Shown here: piece after piece, positions 35,263 through 42,963 of the stretch
Position numbering within the stretch: the stretch's first letter is position 1
Layout of the letters: each line of letters begins with the position of its first letter
Source of the DNA: an uncultured Lactobacillus sp.
GTDB taxonomy: Bacteria; Bacillota; Bacilli; Lactobacillales; Lactobacillaceae
Assembly: GCA_937874185.1 (NCBI GenBank)
Contig: CALNAK010000020.1
Span: 124,001 to 188,000, forward strand
Reading direction: 5' to 3'
DNA: 64,000 bases
Notes under the pieces: model-generated
What the model was told of the DNA's origin: nothing
Databases searched by the model: none
Seen by the model: only the letters and a program-made list of their open reading frames with translations
Program-made: the position numbers and the translations under genes

Positions 35263-35778
35263 ATGACCGAAAAATTATATCGAGTTGGTAATGTTGTTAA
35301 TACTCATGGTATTAAGGGTGAGTTAAGAATCGTTTCCATTACTGATTTTCCAGAGGATCGTTTTAAAACTGGCGCAAAGCTTATTTTAAAGAAGAACGGT
35401 AAAACGACTGAGTTTACTGTTGAATCATCACGTCCACATAAGAGTTTTATCTTGGTTAAATTCCAAGGATATGACAATATCAATGATGTTGAACAATTTG
35501 TGAAGTCAGAAGTATTTGCTCAAGGCGAAGAAACTTCTGAATTAAAGGATGGAGAATTCCTTTATAAACAAATTATTGGTTTAACTGTGATTGATAAGGA
35601 CCTAGGTGAAGTCGGTAAAGTTGCTGAAATTATCGAACTTGGATCTAACGATGTTTGGGTAGTAAGAGGAACAAAGTATAAGGAAATACTATTGCCTTAT
35701 ATTACTGATGTTATTAAGAACGTCGATCTTGACAAACAAATTGTTGAAGTCGAAATACCGGATGGATTGATAGATTAA
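35263..35778 (+). CDS. rimM: Ribosome maturation factor RimM
   Basis: RimM (171 aa) binds S19 and helps mature the 30S head. The N-terminal domain reads YRVGNVVNTHGIKGELRIV; the PRC-barrel domain includes LKDGEFLYKQIIGLTVI and the ending LLPYITDVIKNVDLDKQIVE (in two parts). ATG 35263 with GGAGGG upstream is chosen. The stop overlaps the trmD start by one base (TAATG). Confidence 0.96.
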   Translation: MTEKLYRVGNVVNTHGIKGELRIVSITDFPEDRFKTGAKLILKKNGKTTEFTVESSRPHKSFILVKFQGYDNINDVEQFVKSEVFAQGEETSELKDGEFLYKQIIGLTVIDKDLGEVGKVAEIIELGSNDVWVVRGTKYKEILLPYITDVIKNVDLDKQIVEVEIPDGLID

Positions 35779-36506
35779 TGGATATTACAATTTTAAGCAT
35801 TTTTCCAAGAATGTTTCAGGCATTAGATGAGTCATTAATAGGTAAAGCTCAAGAAAAAGGTTTGGCTAATATTGATGTAGTCGACTTTCGTGAGTTTACC
35901 ACTAATAAGCAAAATCACGTTGATGATGGCACTTATGGTGGGGGAGCAGGGATGTTACTCCAAGCCCAACCCATTTATGACGCTATGGATTACGTGGAGA
36001 AGAAGAAACCAGGTAAAAAGAGAGTTATTCTTTTGGATCCAGCGGGTAAGACTTTCAATACGCAAATGGCACGTGATTTTGCCAAAGAAGATCAATTGGT
36101 CTTTATCTGTGGTCACTATGAGGGCTTTGATGAACGTGTGAGGGATCTAGTTACTGATGAAGTTTCAATCGGAGACTATATTTTAACCGGTGGTGAATTA
36201 CCAACAATGAGTATGATTGATGCAACTTTGCGTTTCGTACCCGGAGTTTTAGGGAATTCTGTTTCTGCAGAAGAGGAGTCTTTCTCAAACAATTTGTTGG
36301 AATACCCTCAATATTCACGACCAGCCGATTTCCGTGGTAAAAAGGTACCAGAAGTATTAACTAGTGGGGATCACGAAAAAATCCGCATTTGGCGTCTCAC
36401 ACAGGCTTTGAAGAAGACTTTAGAACGTCGACCAGACTTATTAGAAAAGGCTGATTTGACTGATGAAGAGAGGAAGCTATTGCGAGAGATTCGTCAAAAT
36501 TTGTAG
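35778..36506 (+). CDS. trmD: tRNA (guanine-37-N1) methyltransferase
   Basis: TrmD (242 aa) makes m1G37, which prevents +1 frameshifting. The SPOUT trefoil knot is visible: ILLDPAGKTF, FICGHYEGFDERV, and SIGDYILTGGELP, with the catalytic Asp in the following linker. The N-terminal DITILSIFPRMFQ and the PQYSRPADFRG segment are also conserved. Directly coupled to rimM. Confidence 0.97.
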   Translation: MDITILSIFPRMFQALDESLIGKAQEKGLANIDVVDFREFTTNKQNHVDDGTYGGGAGMLLQAQPIYDAMDYVEKKKPGKKRVILLDPAGKTFNTQMARDFAKEDQLVFICGHYEGFDERVRDLVTDEVSIGDYILTGGELPTMSMIDATLRFVPGVLGNSVSAEEESFSNNLLEYPQYSRPADFRGKKVPEVLTSGDHEKIRIWRLTQALKKTLERRPDLLEKADLTDEERKLLREIRQNL

Positions 36507-36535
36507 TTTACAATGGAGTTCAAATAAAGTATAAT
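36507..36535 (+). promoter_or_regulatory. Promoter of rplS
   Basis: TTTACA (36507-36512) and a perfect TATAAT (36530-36535) are separated by 17 nt, immediately after the trmD stop. It would start an rplS transcript with a leader of about 75 nt. That leader contains the small palindrome GTGTT-TG-AACAC and may correspond to the L19 autoregulatory leader known in Firmicutes; I cannot confirm this by eye. Confidence 0.7.
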
Positions 36536-36618
36536 TTTAAGAGTGTTTGAACACATATTAACGATATTCCGCTGTATGTCAGAGATATATATGAGTGTCG
36601 AATTAGGAGAAATTATCA

Positions 36619-36972
36619 ATGAATAATTTAATTCAAGATCTAACTAAAGAACAATTACGTTCTGACATTCCTGACTTCCGTAGTGGAGATACAGTTCGTG
36701 TCCACGCCAAAGTTGTTGAAGGTACTCGTGAACGTATTCAATTATTTGAAGGCGTTGTTATCAAGAGACATGGTGCTGGAATCAGCTCAACATTTACTGT
36801 TCGTAAGATGAGTAATGGTGTTGGTGTTGAAAGAACATTCCCATTAAACACACCTCGTGTTGAAGAAATCGAAGTAATCAGACATGGTCGTGTACGTCGT
36901 AGCAAGCTTTACTTCCTACGTGATCGTACAGGTAAAGCTGCTCGTATCAAGGAATTACGTCGCGATATCTAG
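36619..36972 (+). CDS. rplS: 50S ribosomal protein L19
   Basis: L19 (117 aa) lies at the 30S-50S interface. Conserved: DIPDFRSGDTVRVHAKVVEG, ERIQLFEGVVIKRHGAG, TVRKMSNGVGVERTFPLNTP and RRSKLYFLRDRTGKAARIKE. It has its own promoter inside the rpsP-rimM-trmD cluster and is closed by a perfect terminator. Confidence 0.98.
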   Translation: MNNLIQDLTKEQLRSDIPDFRSGDTVRVHAKVVEGTRERIQLFEGVVIKRHGAGISSTFTVRKMSNGVGVERTFPLNTPRVEEIEVIRHGRVRRSKLYFLRDRTGKAARIKELRRDI

Positions 36973-36982
36973 TAGAAGCCTT

Positions 36983-37019
36983 AAAATAAACCAAAACTTA
37001 GTTTTGGTTTATTTTTTTT
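36983..37019 (+). terminator. Terminator after rplS
   Basis: AAAATAAACCAAAAC (36983-36997) pairs perfectly with GTTTTGGTTTATTTT (37001-37015) under a TTA loop, then TTTT. Confidence 0.92.
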
Positions 37020-37147
37020 GCACAAATATTCCAATTATAAATTTCAAACTATCAATTATGTAAAAATTTATTACCAATGTGTATAGATTGCTTCTATAAA
37101 TGATCTCTGGTGGTTTAATGAGCCTTAAAAGACAGGAGTTGTTCTAT

Positions 37148-38131
37148 ATGAAGTTAGCTATTGTTGGTTCAGGAAATATTGTTCATGATTTTTTGACGAT
37201 TACTAAGGATTTAAAAGATACTGAGCTCACTGCAATTATTGGGACTAAAAGAAGCTCTGATATTCTGGGTCAGTTAAAGGAACAATACGATATCGGCAAG
37301 ATTTATACAGACTATGATGCTGCATTAAAAAATGGTGATTTTGATACTGTTTATATAGCTGTACCAAATTCATTGCACTATTCATTTGCTAAAAAAGCGT
37401 TGGAACACGGAAAAAATGTTATTTCTGAGAAACCCTTTACCGTTAAATATAAAGAGTTTGAAGTGCTAAAGAAAATAGCTTTAGATAAAAAATCAGTTTT
37501 GATTGAGGCAATCACTAATCAATATTTACAAAACTATTTAGACTTGAAAAGAGAATTACCTGATCTAGGAAATCTAAAGTTAATCGAAAGCAATTATTCT
37601 CAATATTCTGCAAAATACGATGCTTTTAAAGCAGGTAAGATTTTACCGGCATTTGATCCTAAAAAGGGCGGCGGTGCTTTGATGGATCTAAATATTTATA
37701 ATATTCATTTTATTGTTGGCTTGTTGGGCAAGCCGAAAAGTGTTGAGTACTTGCCCAATATCGAAAAGAATATTGATACTTCCGGTATCCTCACGCTCGA
37801 TTATGGTCCATGTAAGGCCGTTGCTATCGGGGCTAAGGATTCTGTCACACCATTCAGAAGAACCATTATTCAGGGCGATAGGGGTTCTATTATCGTCAAT
37901 GGACCAACGAATAAGATGGAATCATTTGATGTATATGATAATGACAAGAAATTAGTAAAAAAAGTTGATAATAGTGTTTATCCACATCGGATGTATCAGG
38001 AATTTATCGAATTTGAAAGAATTATCCGAGAAAAAGATTTGAAGACAGTGGAGAAACAATTAGATCATAGTGAAATTGTTATGTGGGTCGTCAAAAAGGC
38101 TTTGAAGTCAGCAAATCTTAAATTAGAGTAA
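37148..38131 (+). CDS. Gfo/Idh/MocA family NAD(P)-dependent oxidoreductase
   Basis: The 327-aa protein has an N-terminal Rossmann fold (KLAIVGSGNIVHDFLTI, then VYIAVPNSLHYSFAKKALEH) and the family E-K-P motif in NVISEKPFTV. A C-terminal alpha/beta substrate domain with GGGALMDLNIYNIHFIVGLLG follows; its D/H pair is expected for the catalytic site. Members act on sugars, inositol or bile/biliverdin-like substrates; the substrate here is unknown. The start is ATG 37148 with AGGAG nine nt upstream. It is a single-gene unit, and 37020-37147 holds no clear promoter. Confidence 0.85.
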   Translation: MKLAIVGSGNIVHDFLTITKDLKDTELTAIIGTKRSSDILGQLKEQYDIGKIYTDYDAALKNGDFDTVYIAVPNSLHYSFAKKALEHGKNVISEKPFTVKYKEFEVLKKIALDKKSVLIEAITNQYLQNYLDLKRELPDLGNLKLIESNYSQYSAKYDAFKAGKILPAFDPKKGGGALMDLNIYNIHFIVGLLGKPKSVEYLPNIEKNIDTSGILTLDYGPCKAVAIGAKDSVTPFRRTIIQGDRGSIIVNGPTNKMESFDVYDNDKKLVKKVDNSVYPHRMYQEFIEFERIIREKDLKTVEKQLDHSEIVMWVVKKALKSANLKLE

Positions 38132-38132
38132 T

Positions 38133-38166
38133 AAAAAAATCATTCGAATATTCGAATGATTTTTTT
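38133..38166. terminator. Perfect bidirectional terminator
   Basis: Seven A, then TCATTCGA, loop ATAT, TCGAATGA and seven T form a perfect dyad that serves both the oxidoreductase and the converging phosphatase gene; its edge overlaps the latter's stop codon. Confidence 0.92.
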
Positions 38167-38785
38167 AGTTCATAATTTGATTATAGTATTCTAGGTAGGA
38201 TTTATGTTCGTTGGGTAAAACGATGACTTTAGAAACACTCGTATTTCTTGGTTCTGGTAGACTCATCATATCTTTTGGTTGAAGGATGTCTAAAGCAAAA
38301 GCCTTGACTGTGAAACCGTGGGTTACACAAATTATTTTTTCGTCGGGATATTTTTTTGTGATATCGGTTAAAAAATTATCAACTCGTTTAACTACATCTT
38401 CAAATTTTTCACCGTCGGTAGCGTAATTGGTATACATTGGTAAAACATCATTCCAATATTTATTGAAGGCATCGGGATATTTTTTACGGAGATCAACGTT
38501 TTTTTGACCGTCCCATTGACCGTATGATATTTCCATCAAACGGTCGTCATAGTCAATTGGCAATTGATAAGGCTTATTTAAAATAGCAGCAGTTTGTTTT
38601 GCTAGATTTAGAGGACTACAAATAATTCTATCAGCAAAACTAATATCAAAATTTTCTGATAAAGTTTTGGCCTGCTTTTGTCCAGTCTCATTTAAGTAAG
38701 TTATTTCAGTATTAATGGTACCTTGTTTCATTCTTAGAACATTGGCATTTGTTTGACCATGCCTGATTAAATATAGTTCAGTCAT
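38165..38785 (-). CDS. Histidine phosphatase superfamily protein (phosphoglycerate-mutase-like)
   Basis: The 206-aa protein has the RHG motif LIRHGQTNAN (Arg8, His9) at the N-terminus, the second arginine in IICSPLNLAKQTA, the acidic MEISYGQWDGQ, and the late histidine in VTHGFTVKAF. These build the phospho-histidine site. The family includes cofactor-dependent mutases, alpha-ribazole and broad phosphatases; the substrate cannot be read from sequence. RBS GAGGAAG is present. Its stop codon lies within the shared terminator. Confidence 0.88.
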   Translation of the reverse strand: MTELYLIRHGQTNANVLRMKQGTINTEITYLNETGQKQAKTLSENFDISFADRIICSPLNLAKQTAAILNKPYQLPIDYDDRLMEISYGQWDGQKNVDLRKKYPDAFNKYWNDVLPMYTNYATDGEKFEDVVKRVDNFLTDITKKYPDEKIICVTHGFTVKAFALDILQPKDMMSLPEPRNTSVSKVIVLPNEHKSYLEYYNQIMN

Positions 38786-38850
38786 TGTTTACTTCCTCTT
38801 AAATTAATAATGAATTTAGTATGCTCTCAAATTTAGTTAAACACTATAGA

Positions 38851-38886
38851 TAAAATAAAAAATCCATTCGCTGTGCGAACAGATTT
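38851..38886 (-). terminator. Terminator after lexA
   Basis: On the minus strand AAATCTGTTCGC pairs with GCGAATGGATTT (two wobbles) with a 3-nt loop, followed by TTTATTTT. The TTCGC/GCGAA core looks a little like an SOS half-site, but the position after lexA and the T tract mark it as a terminator. Confidence 0.82.
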
Positions 38887-38906
38887 CACTAAAGTTATAA
38901 TTAGAT

Positions 38907-39530
38907 TTAGAAAATTTGTGAACGATATAATCCAACAACTTTACCAAGTATTTCAACGTTATCTAAAATAATTGGATCCATTGTATCGTTCTCAGGTTGT
39001 AGGCGGTAATGTCCATTTTCTTGATAGAATCTCTTACATGTAGCTTCAATATCTTCAGTCATGGCAATAATGATTTCGCCGTTATTAGCAGAATTTTGTT
39101 CATGTACAATAACGTGATCACCATCATAAATACCACAATTGATCATACTTTCACCATGAATCTCTAGCATAAATAATTCACCAGAATCACGATTCAAATC
39201 AGGTGGAATAGGGAAATAACCATCGGGGTTACGTTCGGCAGTGATGGGTTGACCAGCGGCAACAGCACCTAAAATAGGAATCTGTTTGGATCTGATACCA
39301 AGTGAACTTAATCCAGCACTAGTAATTTCGATAGCCCTAGGCTTAGTAGGGTCGCGTTGGATTAAACCTTTCTTTTCGAGACGAGATAGGTGGCCGTGGA
39401 CCGTTGATGTTGAAGATAAATCAACATCTTCGCAGATTTCTCTGACAGTTGGTGGATATCCGTGGTCATCTAAATAATCATAAATGCATTGTAAAATTTG
39501 TGACTGTTTAGAACCTTCAGCTTTTGACAT
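38907..39530 (-). CDS. lexA: SOS repressor LexA
   Basis: LexA (207 aa) represses the SOS regulon and self-cleaves when RecA is activated. The winged HTH spans 1-70 (PPTVREICEDVDLSSTSTVH, GHLSRLEKKGLIQRDP). The autocleavage bond is Ala92-Gly93 in AVAAGQPI. The peptidase dyad is Ser128 (HGESMI) and Lys166 (TCKRF). Its promoter on the minus strand is TTGAAC (39590-39585), 17 nt, TACAAT (39567-39562), overlapped by its own operators, so it is autoregulated. It diverges from ynzC. Confidence 0.97.
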   Translation of the reverse strand: MSKAEGSKQSQILQCIYDYLDDHGYPPTVREICEDVDLSSTSTVHGHLSRLEKKGLIQRDPTKPRAIEITSAGLSSLGIRSKQIPILGAVAAGQPITAERNPDGYFPIPPDLNRDSGELFMLEIHGESMINCGIYDGDHVIVHEQNSANNGEIIIAMTEDIEATCKRFYQENGHYRLQPENDTMDPIILDNVEILGKVVGLYRSQIF

Positions 39531-39561
39531 TAGAACACCTCATTGTTAATATCTTAAATAG

Positions 39562-39590
39562 ATTGTATCAAAATATGAATACAAGTTCAA
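39562..39590 (-). promoter_or_regulatory. lexA promoter
   Basis: Minus-strand TTGAAC and TACAAT with a 17-nt spacer, about 30 nt upstream of the lexA ATG. LexA box 39576-39589 occupies the -35 and half the spacer. Confidence 0.75.
39576..39589. promoter_or_regulatory. LexA box (degenerate) in the lexA/ynzC intergenic region
   Basis: TGAATACAAGTTCA is a TGAA-N6-TTCA dyad with three departures from CGAAC-N4-GTTCG. It covers the lexA -35. Confidence 0.6.
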
Positions 39591-39601
39591 ACAAGTGTTC
39601 G
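39588..39601. promoter_or_regulatory. LexA box (good) in the lexA/ynzC intergenic region
   Basis: CAAACAAGTGTTCG has one mismatch to the core consensus and is identical to LexA box 2 of the YolD-like gene. It overlaps the first box by two bases and lies just before the ynzC Shine-Dalgarno, so it should control both divergent genes. Confidence 0.82.
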
Positions 39602-39622
39602 ATGTAATGGGAGATTATGGTT

Positions 39623-39865
39623 ATGAACGAACAAGATAAATTGCTCAAACGAATCAACGAACTAGCTCACAAGGCTAAGGATGGCAGTATTACCAAGGAA
39701 GAGGAAGATCAACAAGCACAACTCCGCAAGGAATACTTGAAGAATTTCCGTGAGAGTTTCAAATCTCAAATTGAGCTAATGCAGATTTATAATAAGGAGG
39801 GAGAAGAAGTAACTCCTGAAAAAGTAAAAGAAATTCAACGTAAAAAAGGATTACGTGACGATTAG
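39623..39865 (+). CDS. ynzC: DUF896 / YnzC family protein
   Basis: The 80-aa protein reads MNEQDKLLKRINELAHKAKD, then GSITKEEEDQQAQLRKEYLK, the helical-hairpin DUF896 pattern. In Bacillus ynzC is the third gene of the SOS operon yneA-yneB-ynzC, divergent from lexA. Here it is alone without yneA (division inhibitor) or yneB (resolvase). Function unknown. The start ATG 39623 is nine nt after GGGAG; the ATG two codons earlier is too close. It is probably LexA-controlled. Confidence 0.92.
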   Translation: MNEQDKLLKRINELAHKAKDGSITKEEEDQQAQLRKEYLKNFRESFKSQIELMQIYNKEGEEVTPEKVKEIQRKKGLRDD

Positions 39866-39926
39866 TCTTTCAATTACGTGATTTCTTTTGTAAAATTAAT
39901 AGATGTATGGAAAGGGTGAAACATAA

Positions 39927-40145
39927 ATGGGAACAACAATAATCGTCGGTATCTTAGCTCTATTGGTTGGTTTAGTCGGTGGTTTCTTCGCTGCCAGATG
40001 GTATATGAAGAAATACTTCCAAGACAATCCACCAATTAGTTCAGATATGATTAAGCAAATGATGGCCCAAATGGGACAAAAACCATCACAAAAGAAACTT
40101 AATCAATTAATGAGTACTATGAAAGCATCACAAAAGAAGAAGTAG
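39927..40145 (+). CDS. yneF: YneF family membrane protein (UPF0154)
   Basis: This 72-aa protein has one N-terminal TM helix (about residues 3-25, IIVGILALLVGLVGGFFAAR) and a cytosolic tail with DNPPISSDMIKQMMAQMGQK, PSQKKLNQLM, the UPF0154 signature. Function unknown. It often lies near lexA/ynzC in Firmicutes. It may share the ynzC transcript; the 61-bp gap has no clear promoter. Confidence 0.93.
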   Translation: MGTTIIVGILALLVGLVGGFFAARWYMKKYFQDNPPISSDMIKQMMAQMGQKPSQKKLNQLMSTMKASQKKK

Positions 40146-40155
40146 TCAATGAATT

Positions 40156-40199
40156 TAGACGTTATGTATATTTTTATATACGTAACGCCTATTTTTTTA
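40156..40199 (+). terminator. Terminator after yneF
   Basis: GACGTTATGTATAT pairs with ATATACGTAACGCC (one mismatch, one wobble), followed by TATTTTTTT. It isolates the SOS genes from the pur operon. Confidence 0.82.
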
Positions 40200-40221
40200 T
40201 GCTTAAAATTAATCTATCTTT

Positions 40222-40234
40222 ATTACCGAACTAT
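40222..40234 (+). promoter_or_regulatory. PurBox upstream of the pur operon
   Basis: ATTACCGAACTAT matches the PurR consensus AWWWCCGAACWWT at every position. PurR (PRPP-responsive) regulates purine genes in Firmicutes, as a repressor in Bacillus and an activator in Lactococcus. A second, weaker CCGAAT motif lies at 40274-40286. Confidence 0.75.
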
Positions 40235-40320
40235 ATATATTATTTTTTTTAAAAATAAGCAAATGCAAACGATAAAACCGAATGAAAACAAAAATATTTT
40301 GTTTTAAATACGTGTTTTAG

Positions 40321-40349
40321 TTGAAAGAAAACGTATTACTTGATAAACT
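40321..40349 (+). promoter_or_regulatory. Candidate purE operon promoter
   Basis: TTGAAA (40321-40326) and TAAACT (40344-40349) are separated by 17 nt. Initiation would fall near 40356, placing the weak CCGAAT box near -76 and the perfect PurBox near -128. The -35 lies in the loop of the inverted repeat AATACG (40307-40312) / CGTATT (40332-40337). No purine riboswitch is visible. Confidence 0.5.
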
Positions 40350-40382
40350 TTGGGTACCAAAGATAGAAAGGGTGGAAAACCA

Positions 40383-40868
40383 ATGAGTGATGTAGCAATA
40401 ATTATGGGCTCAATCTCAGACTTAAAGATTATGCAGAGTACCGTTGACGTTTTAAAAGAACTAAATGTCAGCTATGAGATTAAAGTTATTTCGGCACACC
40501 GCACGCCACAAGAAATGTTAGATTTCGCAAAAAGTGCAAAATCTAATGGATTCAAAGTGATCGTAGCAGGTGCAGGAGGGGCAGCACATTTACCAGGAAT
40601 GATTGCTTCATCAACTATTTTGCCTGTTATAGGTGTTCCAGTACCATCTAAGTATCTAAAAGGTATGGACTCTTTACTATCAATTGTTCAAATGCCAGCT
40701 GGAGTCCCAGTCGCCACTGTTTCCATAGGTGAGGCGGGGGCCAAGAATGCTGCCATTTTAGCAACTAAGATTTGTGCTTTAAACAATGAAAATTATGCAA
40801 TTTCATTAAACGATTATGTGAAAGCAATGCATGATAAATCAATGGAAAGTGGTAAGAACCTTGAATAA
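40383..40868 (+). CDS. purE: N5-carboxyaminoimidazole ribonucleotide mutase
   Basis: PurE (161 aa, class I) moves the carboxyl group of N5-CAIR to C4 giving CAIR. The motifs MGSISDLKIMQ, VISAHRTPQEMLDFA, AGAGGAAHLPGMIA and MPAGVPVATVSIGEAGAKNA identify the octameric mutase. ATG 40383 with GGGTGG upstream is chosen. It works as a pair with PurK, which overlaps it by 8 bp. Confidence 0.97.
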   Translation: MSDVAIIMGSISDLKIMQSTVDVLKELNVSYEIKVISAHRTPQEMLDFAKSAKSNGFKVIVAGAGGAAHLPGMIASSTILPVIGVPVPSKYLKGMDSLLSIVQMPAGVPVATVSIGEAGAKNAAILATKICALNNENYAISLNDYVKAMHDKSMESGKNLE

Positions 40869-41991
40869 GACACTGTTACCTGGCGCAACAATTGGAATTA
40901 TCGGTGGTGGGCAATTAGGACAAATGATGTCCTTCTCCGCTAAAGAGATGGGATACAAGGTGATTATTCTGGATCCAACAGAAAATTGTCCAGCAGCTCA
41001 AGTTTCCGATGGTCAAATTGTTGCTGAATATGATGATTTAGATAAATTGATTGAACTAGCAAAAGCATGTGATGTTTTGACTTATGAATTTGAAAACGTT
41101 GATGCCAAAACAATTAACGAAGTAAAAAAATATACTCAAGTGCCACAGGGAACCAAAGCCTTGAGCGTGACGCAGAATCGTATTTTAGAAAAGGATTTTA
41201 TTGAAGAAAGTGGTTTTAAAGTTGTTCCGCATGTAGTAATTGAGAATATCTTTGAATATCATCGAGCTGTTGAAAAATTAGGAGCTCCAGTAATTGTTAA
41301 AACGATTCGCGGCGGTTATGACGGAAAAGGTCAGATTTTGATCAATGACCCTGAAAAAGCCTGCTTTGCTGATATTGAAAAGCTATTAGTACAGGGAACT
41401 TGTATCGTTGAGAAAAAAATCGACTTGAAGAAGGAAGTTTCAGTAGTAGTAGCTGCCAATAGTGATGGTGAAACGTCAATATTCCCAGTAATTGAAAATG
41501 TGCATCGTCATAATATTCTTCATTTAAGTACTTGCCCGGCAGTTATCAGTCAAAATTCCGAGAAACATATTTATGAGGTTGGTGAGAAATTGGCCAAGAA
41601 TCTTGAATTGGTTGGAACCATGTGTATCGAATTCTTTATATCAACCGATGATCAAGTCTACGTTAATGAAATTGCACCACGTCCGCATAATTCTGGACAT
41701 TTAACAATTGAGGCCTGCAACATTTCTCAGTTTGACGCGCACATACGTGGGGTATGTAACTTGCAAATGCCAAAGATTGAGTTGTTGAAACCAGCAGCAA
41801 TGATTAATTTATTAGGTCAACATTTAGATAATGCAAAAAAAGATTTGGTAAATCATCCGGAGTGGCATTTTCATGATTATGGCAAGGATGAAATTAAACA
41901 GAATCGAAAAATGGGTCACATTACAATTTTGAGTGATGATCTGGAAAAAACAAAACAAGCTATCGAAAATAATTCAATTTGGGACGTGTAA
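40861..41991 (+). CDS. purK: N5-carboxyaminoimidazole ribonucleotide synthase
   Basis: PurK (376 aa) is an ATP-grasp enzyme that carboxylates AIR with bicarbonate. It starts GATIGIIGGGQLGQMMSFSA; DVLTYEFENVD, TIRGGYDGKGQ, EVSVVVAANSDGE and EIAPRPHNSGH are family motifs. I chose TTG 40861, which gives the normal N-terminus MNKTLLPGA; the ATG ten codons earlier would lengthen the overlap with purE to 38 bp. Confidence 0.95.
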   Translation: MNKTLLPGATIGIIGGGQLGQMMSFSAKEMGYKVIILDPTENCPAAQVSDGQIVAEYDDLDKLIELAKACDVLTYEFENVDAKTINEVKKYTQVPQGTKALSVTQNRILEKDFIEESGFKVVPHVVIENIFEYHRAVEKLGAPVIVKTIRGGYDGKGQILINDPEKACFADIEKLLVQGTCIVEKKIDLKKEVSVVVAANSDGETSIFPVIENVHRHNILHLSTCPAVISQNSEKHIYEVGEKLAKNLELVGTMCIEFFISTDDQVYVNEIAPRPHNSGHLTIEACNISQFDAHIRGVCNLQMPKIELLKPAAMINLLGQHLDNAKKDLVNHPEWHFHDYGKDEIKQNRKMGHITILSDDLEKTKQAIENNSIWDV

Positions 41992-41994
41992 ATC

Positions 41995-42702
41995 ATGACA
42001 GAAGAGAATCTACTTTATACAGGTAAAGCTAAGAATGTTTATAAGACAGACAACGACGATGAAGTTTTGATGGTCTATAAAGATCAGGCAACTGCTTTTA
42101 ACGGTAAGAAAAAAGAAATTTTGCCAGGTAAGGGTGTTTTAAACTGTCAGATTTCCGCATTAGTATTTGATTACTTAATTAAAAATGGCATCAAAACTCA
42201 TTTAATCAAGAATTTGTCGGACCATGAACAATTAGTTAAGAAGACAAATGTTTATCCACTGGAAGTAGTCGTTAGAAATATTACTTCAGGTAGCTTAGTT
42301 AAAAAGTTTCATATTGACGAAGGAACTCGTTTGAAGGAACCAATTATCGAATTTTATTATAAGAGCGATGCATTGGATGATCCATTTATCAATGATTCAC
42401 AAGTTCATGCTTTGGAAATTGCTGACAAAAAGGATATTGCATATATCAAAGAAATGGCTTTAAAGATAAACCAATTATTGATTCCTTTTTTTGATAAAAG
42501 TGATTTTGACTTGGTTGATTTCAAATTGGAATTTGGCAAGGTCGATGGAGAAATTATTCTTGTTGATGAATTTTCACCAGACAATTGTCGCCTATGGGAT
42601 AAAACCAGCCACGATTCAATGGATAAAGATGTCTTTAGAAAACACGAAGGCGATTTAGTTAAAACATATCATGAAGTCTTGCAACGACTAACAACCAAAT
42701 AA
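41995..42702 (+). CDS. purC: Phosphoribosylaminoimidazole-succinocarboxamide synthase (SAICAR synthetase)
   Basis: PurC (235 aa) joins aspartate to CAIR with ATP. The motifs LLYTGKAKNVYKT, VYKDQATAFNGKK, PLEVVVRNITSGSLVKK and VLVDEFSPDNCRLW (here ILVDEFSPDNCRLW) are complete. Only 3 nt separate it from purK. The Shine-Dalgarno is weak, suggesting translational coupling. Confidence 0.97.
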   Translation: MTEENLLYTGKAKNVYKTDNDDEVLMVYKDQATAFNGKKKEILPGKGVLNCQISALVFDYLIKNGIKTHLIKNLSDHEQLVKKTNVYPLEVVVRNITSGSLVKKFHIDEGTRLKEPIIEFYYKSDALDDPFINDSQVHALEIADKKDIAYIKEMALKINQLLIPFFDKSDFDLVDFKLEFGKVDGEIILVDEFSPDNCRLWDKTSHDSMDKDVFRKHEGDLVKTYHEVLQRLTTK

Positions 42703-42714
42703 TAGGAGAAAATT

Positions 42715-42963
42715 ATGAAATTAGTTAAAATTTATGTCACTCTCAAACCATCAGTTTTAGACGCTCAAGGTGAAGCTATCAAGTCAGCAATTAATACTAT
42801 GGGATATGAAAAAATCTCCGGTGTTCATATGGGTAAGTACTTTGAATTGAACTTTGATAATGACTATCCAGAATTGGAAAAAGATGTCGACGCAATCTGT
42901 GACAATCTGTTAACTAACCCTAATATTGAAACTTATCGTTACGAAATTATGGAGGAGGAGTAA
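42715..42963 (+). CDS. purS: Phosphoribosylformylglycinamidine synthase subunit PurS
   Basis: PurS (82 aa) bridges PurL and PurQ and channels ammonia in the three-protein FGAM synthase. It reads KIYVTLKPSVLDAQGEAIKS, MGYEKISGVHMGKYFEL, typical of the family. Its last codons (GGAGGAGGAG) double as the purQ Shine-Dalgarno. Confidence 0.96.
   Translation: MKLVKIYVTLKPSVLDAQGEAIKSAINTMGYEKISGVHMGKYFELNFDNDYPELEKDVDAICDNLLTNPNIETYRYEIMEEE

Noticed and set aside
38860..38886. LexA-like inverted repeat TTCGC-TGT-GCGAA
   Set aside because: Half-site spacing is wrong for CGAAC-N4-GTTCG and the element is a terminator hairpin followed by T on the minus strand.
40200..40382. Purine riboswitch before purE
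   Set aside because: The conserved three-way-junction core and loop sequences of the guanine/adenine aptamer are absent; PurBoxes explain regulation better.
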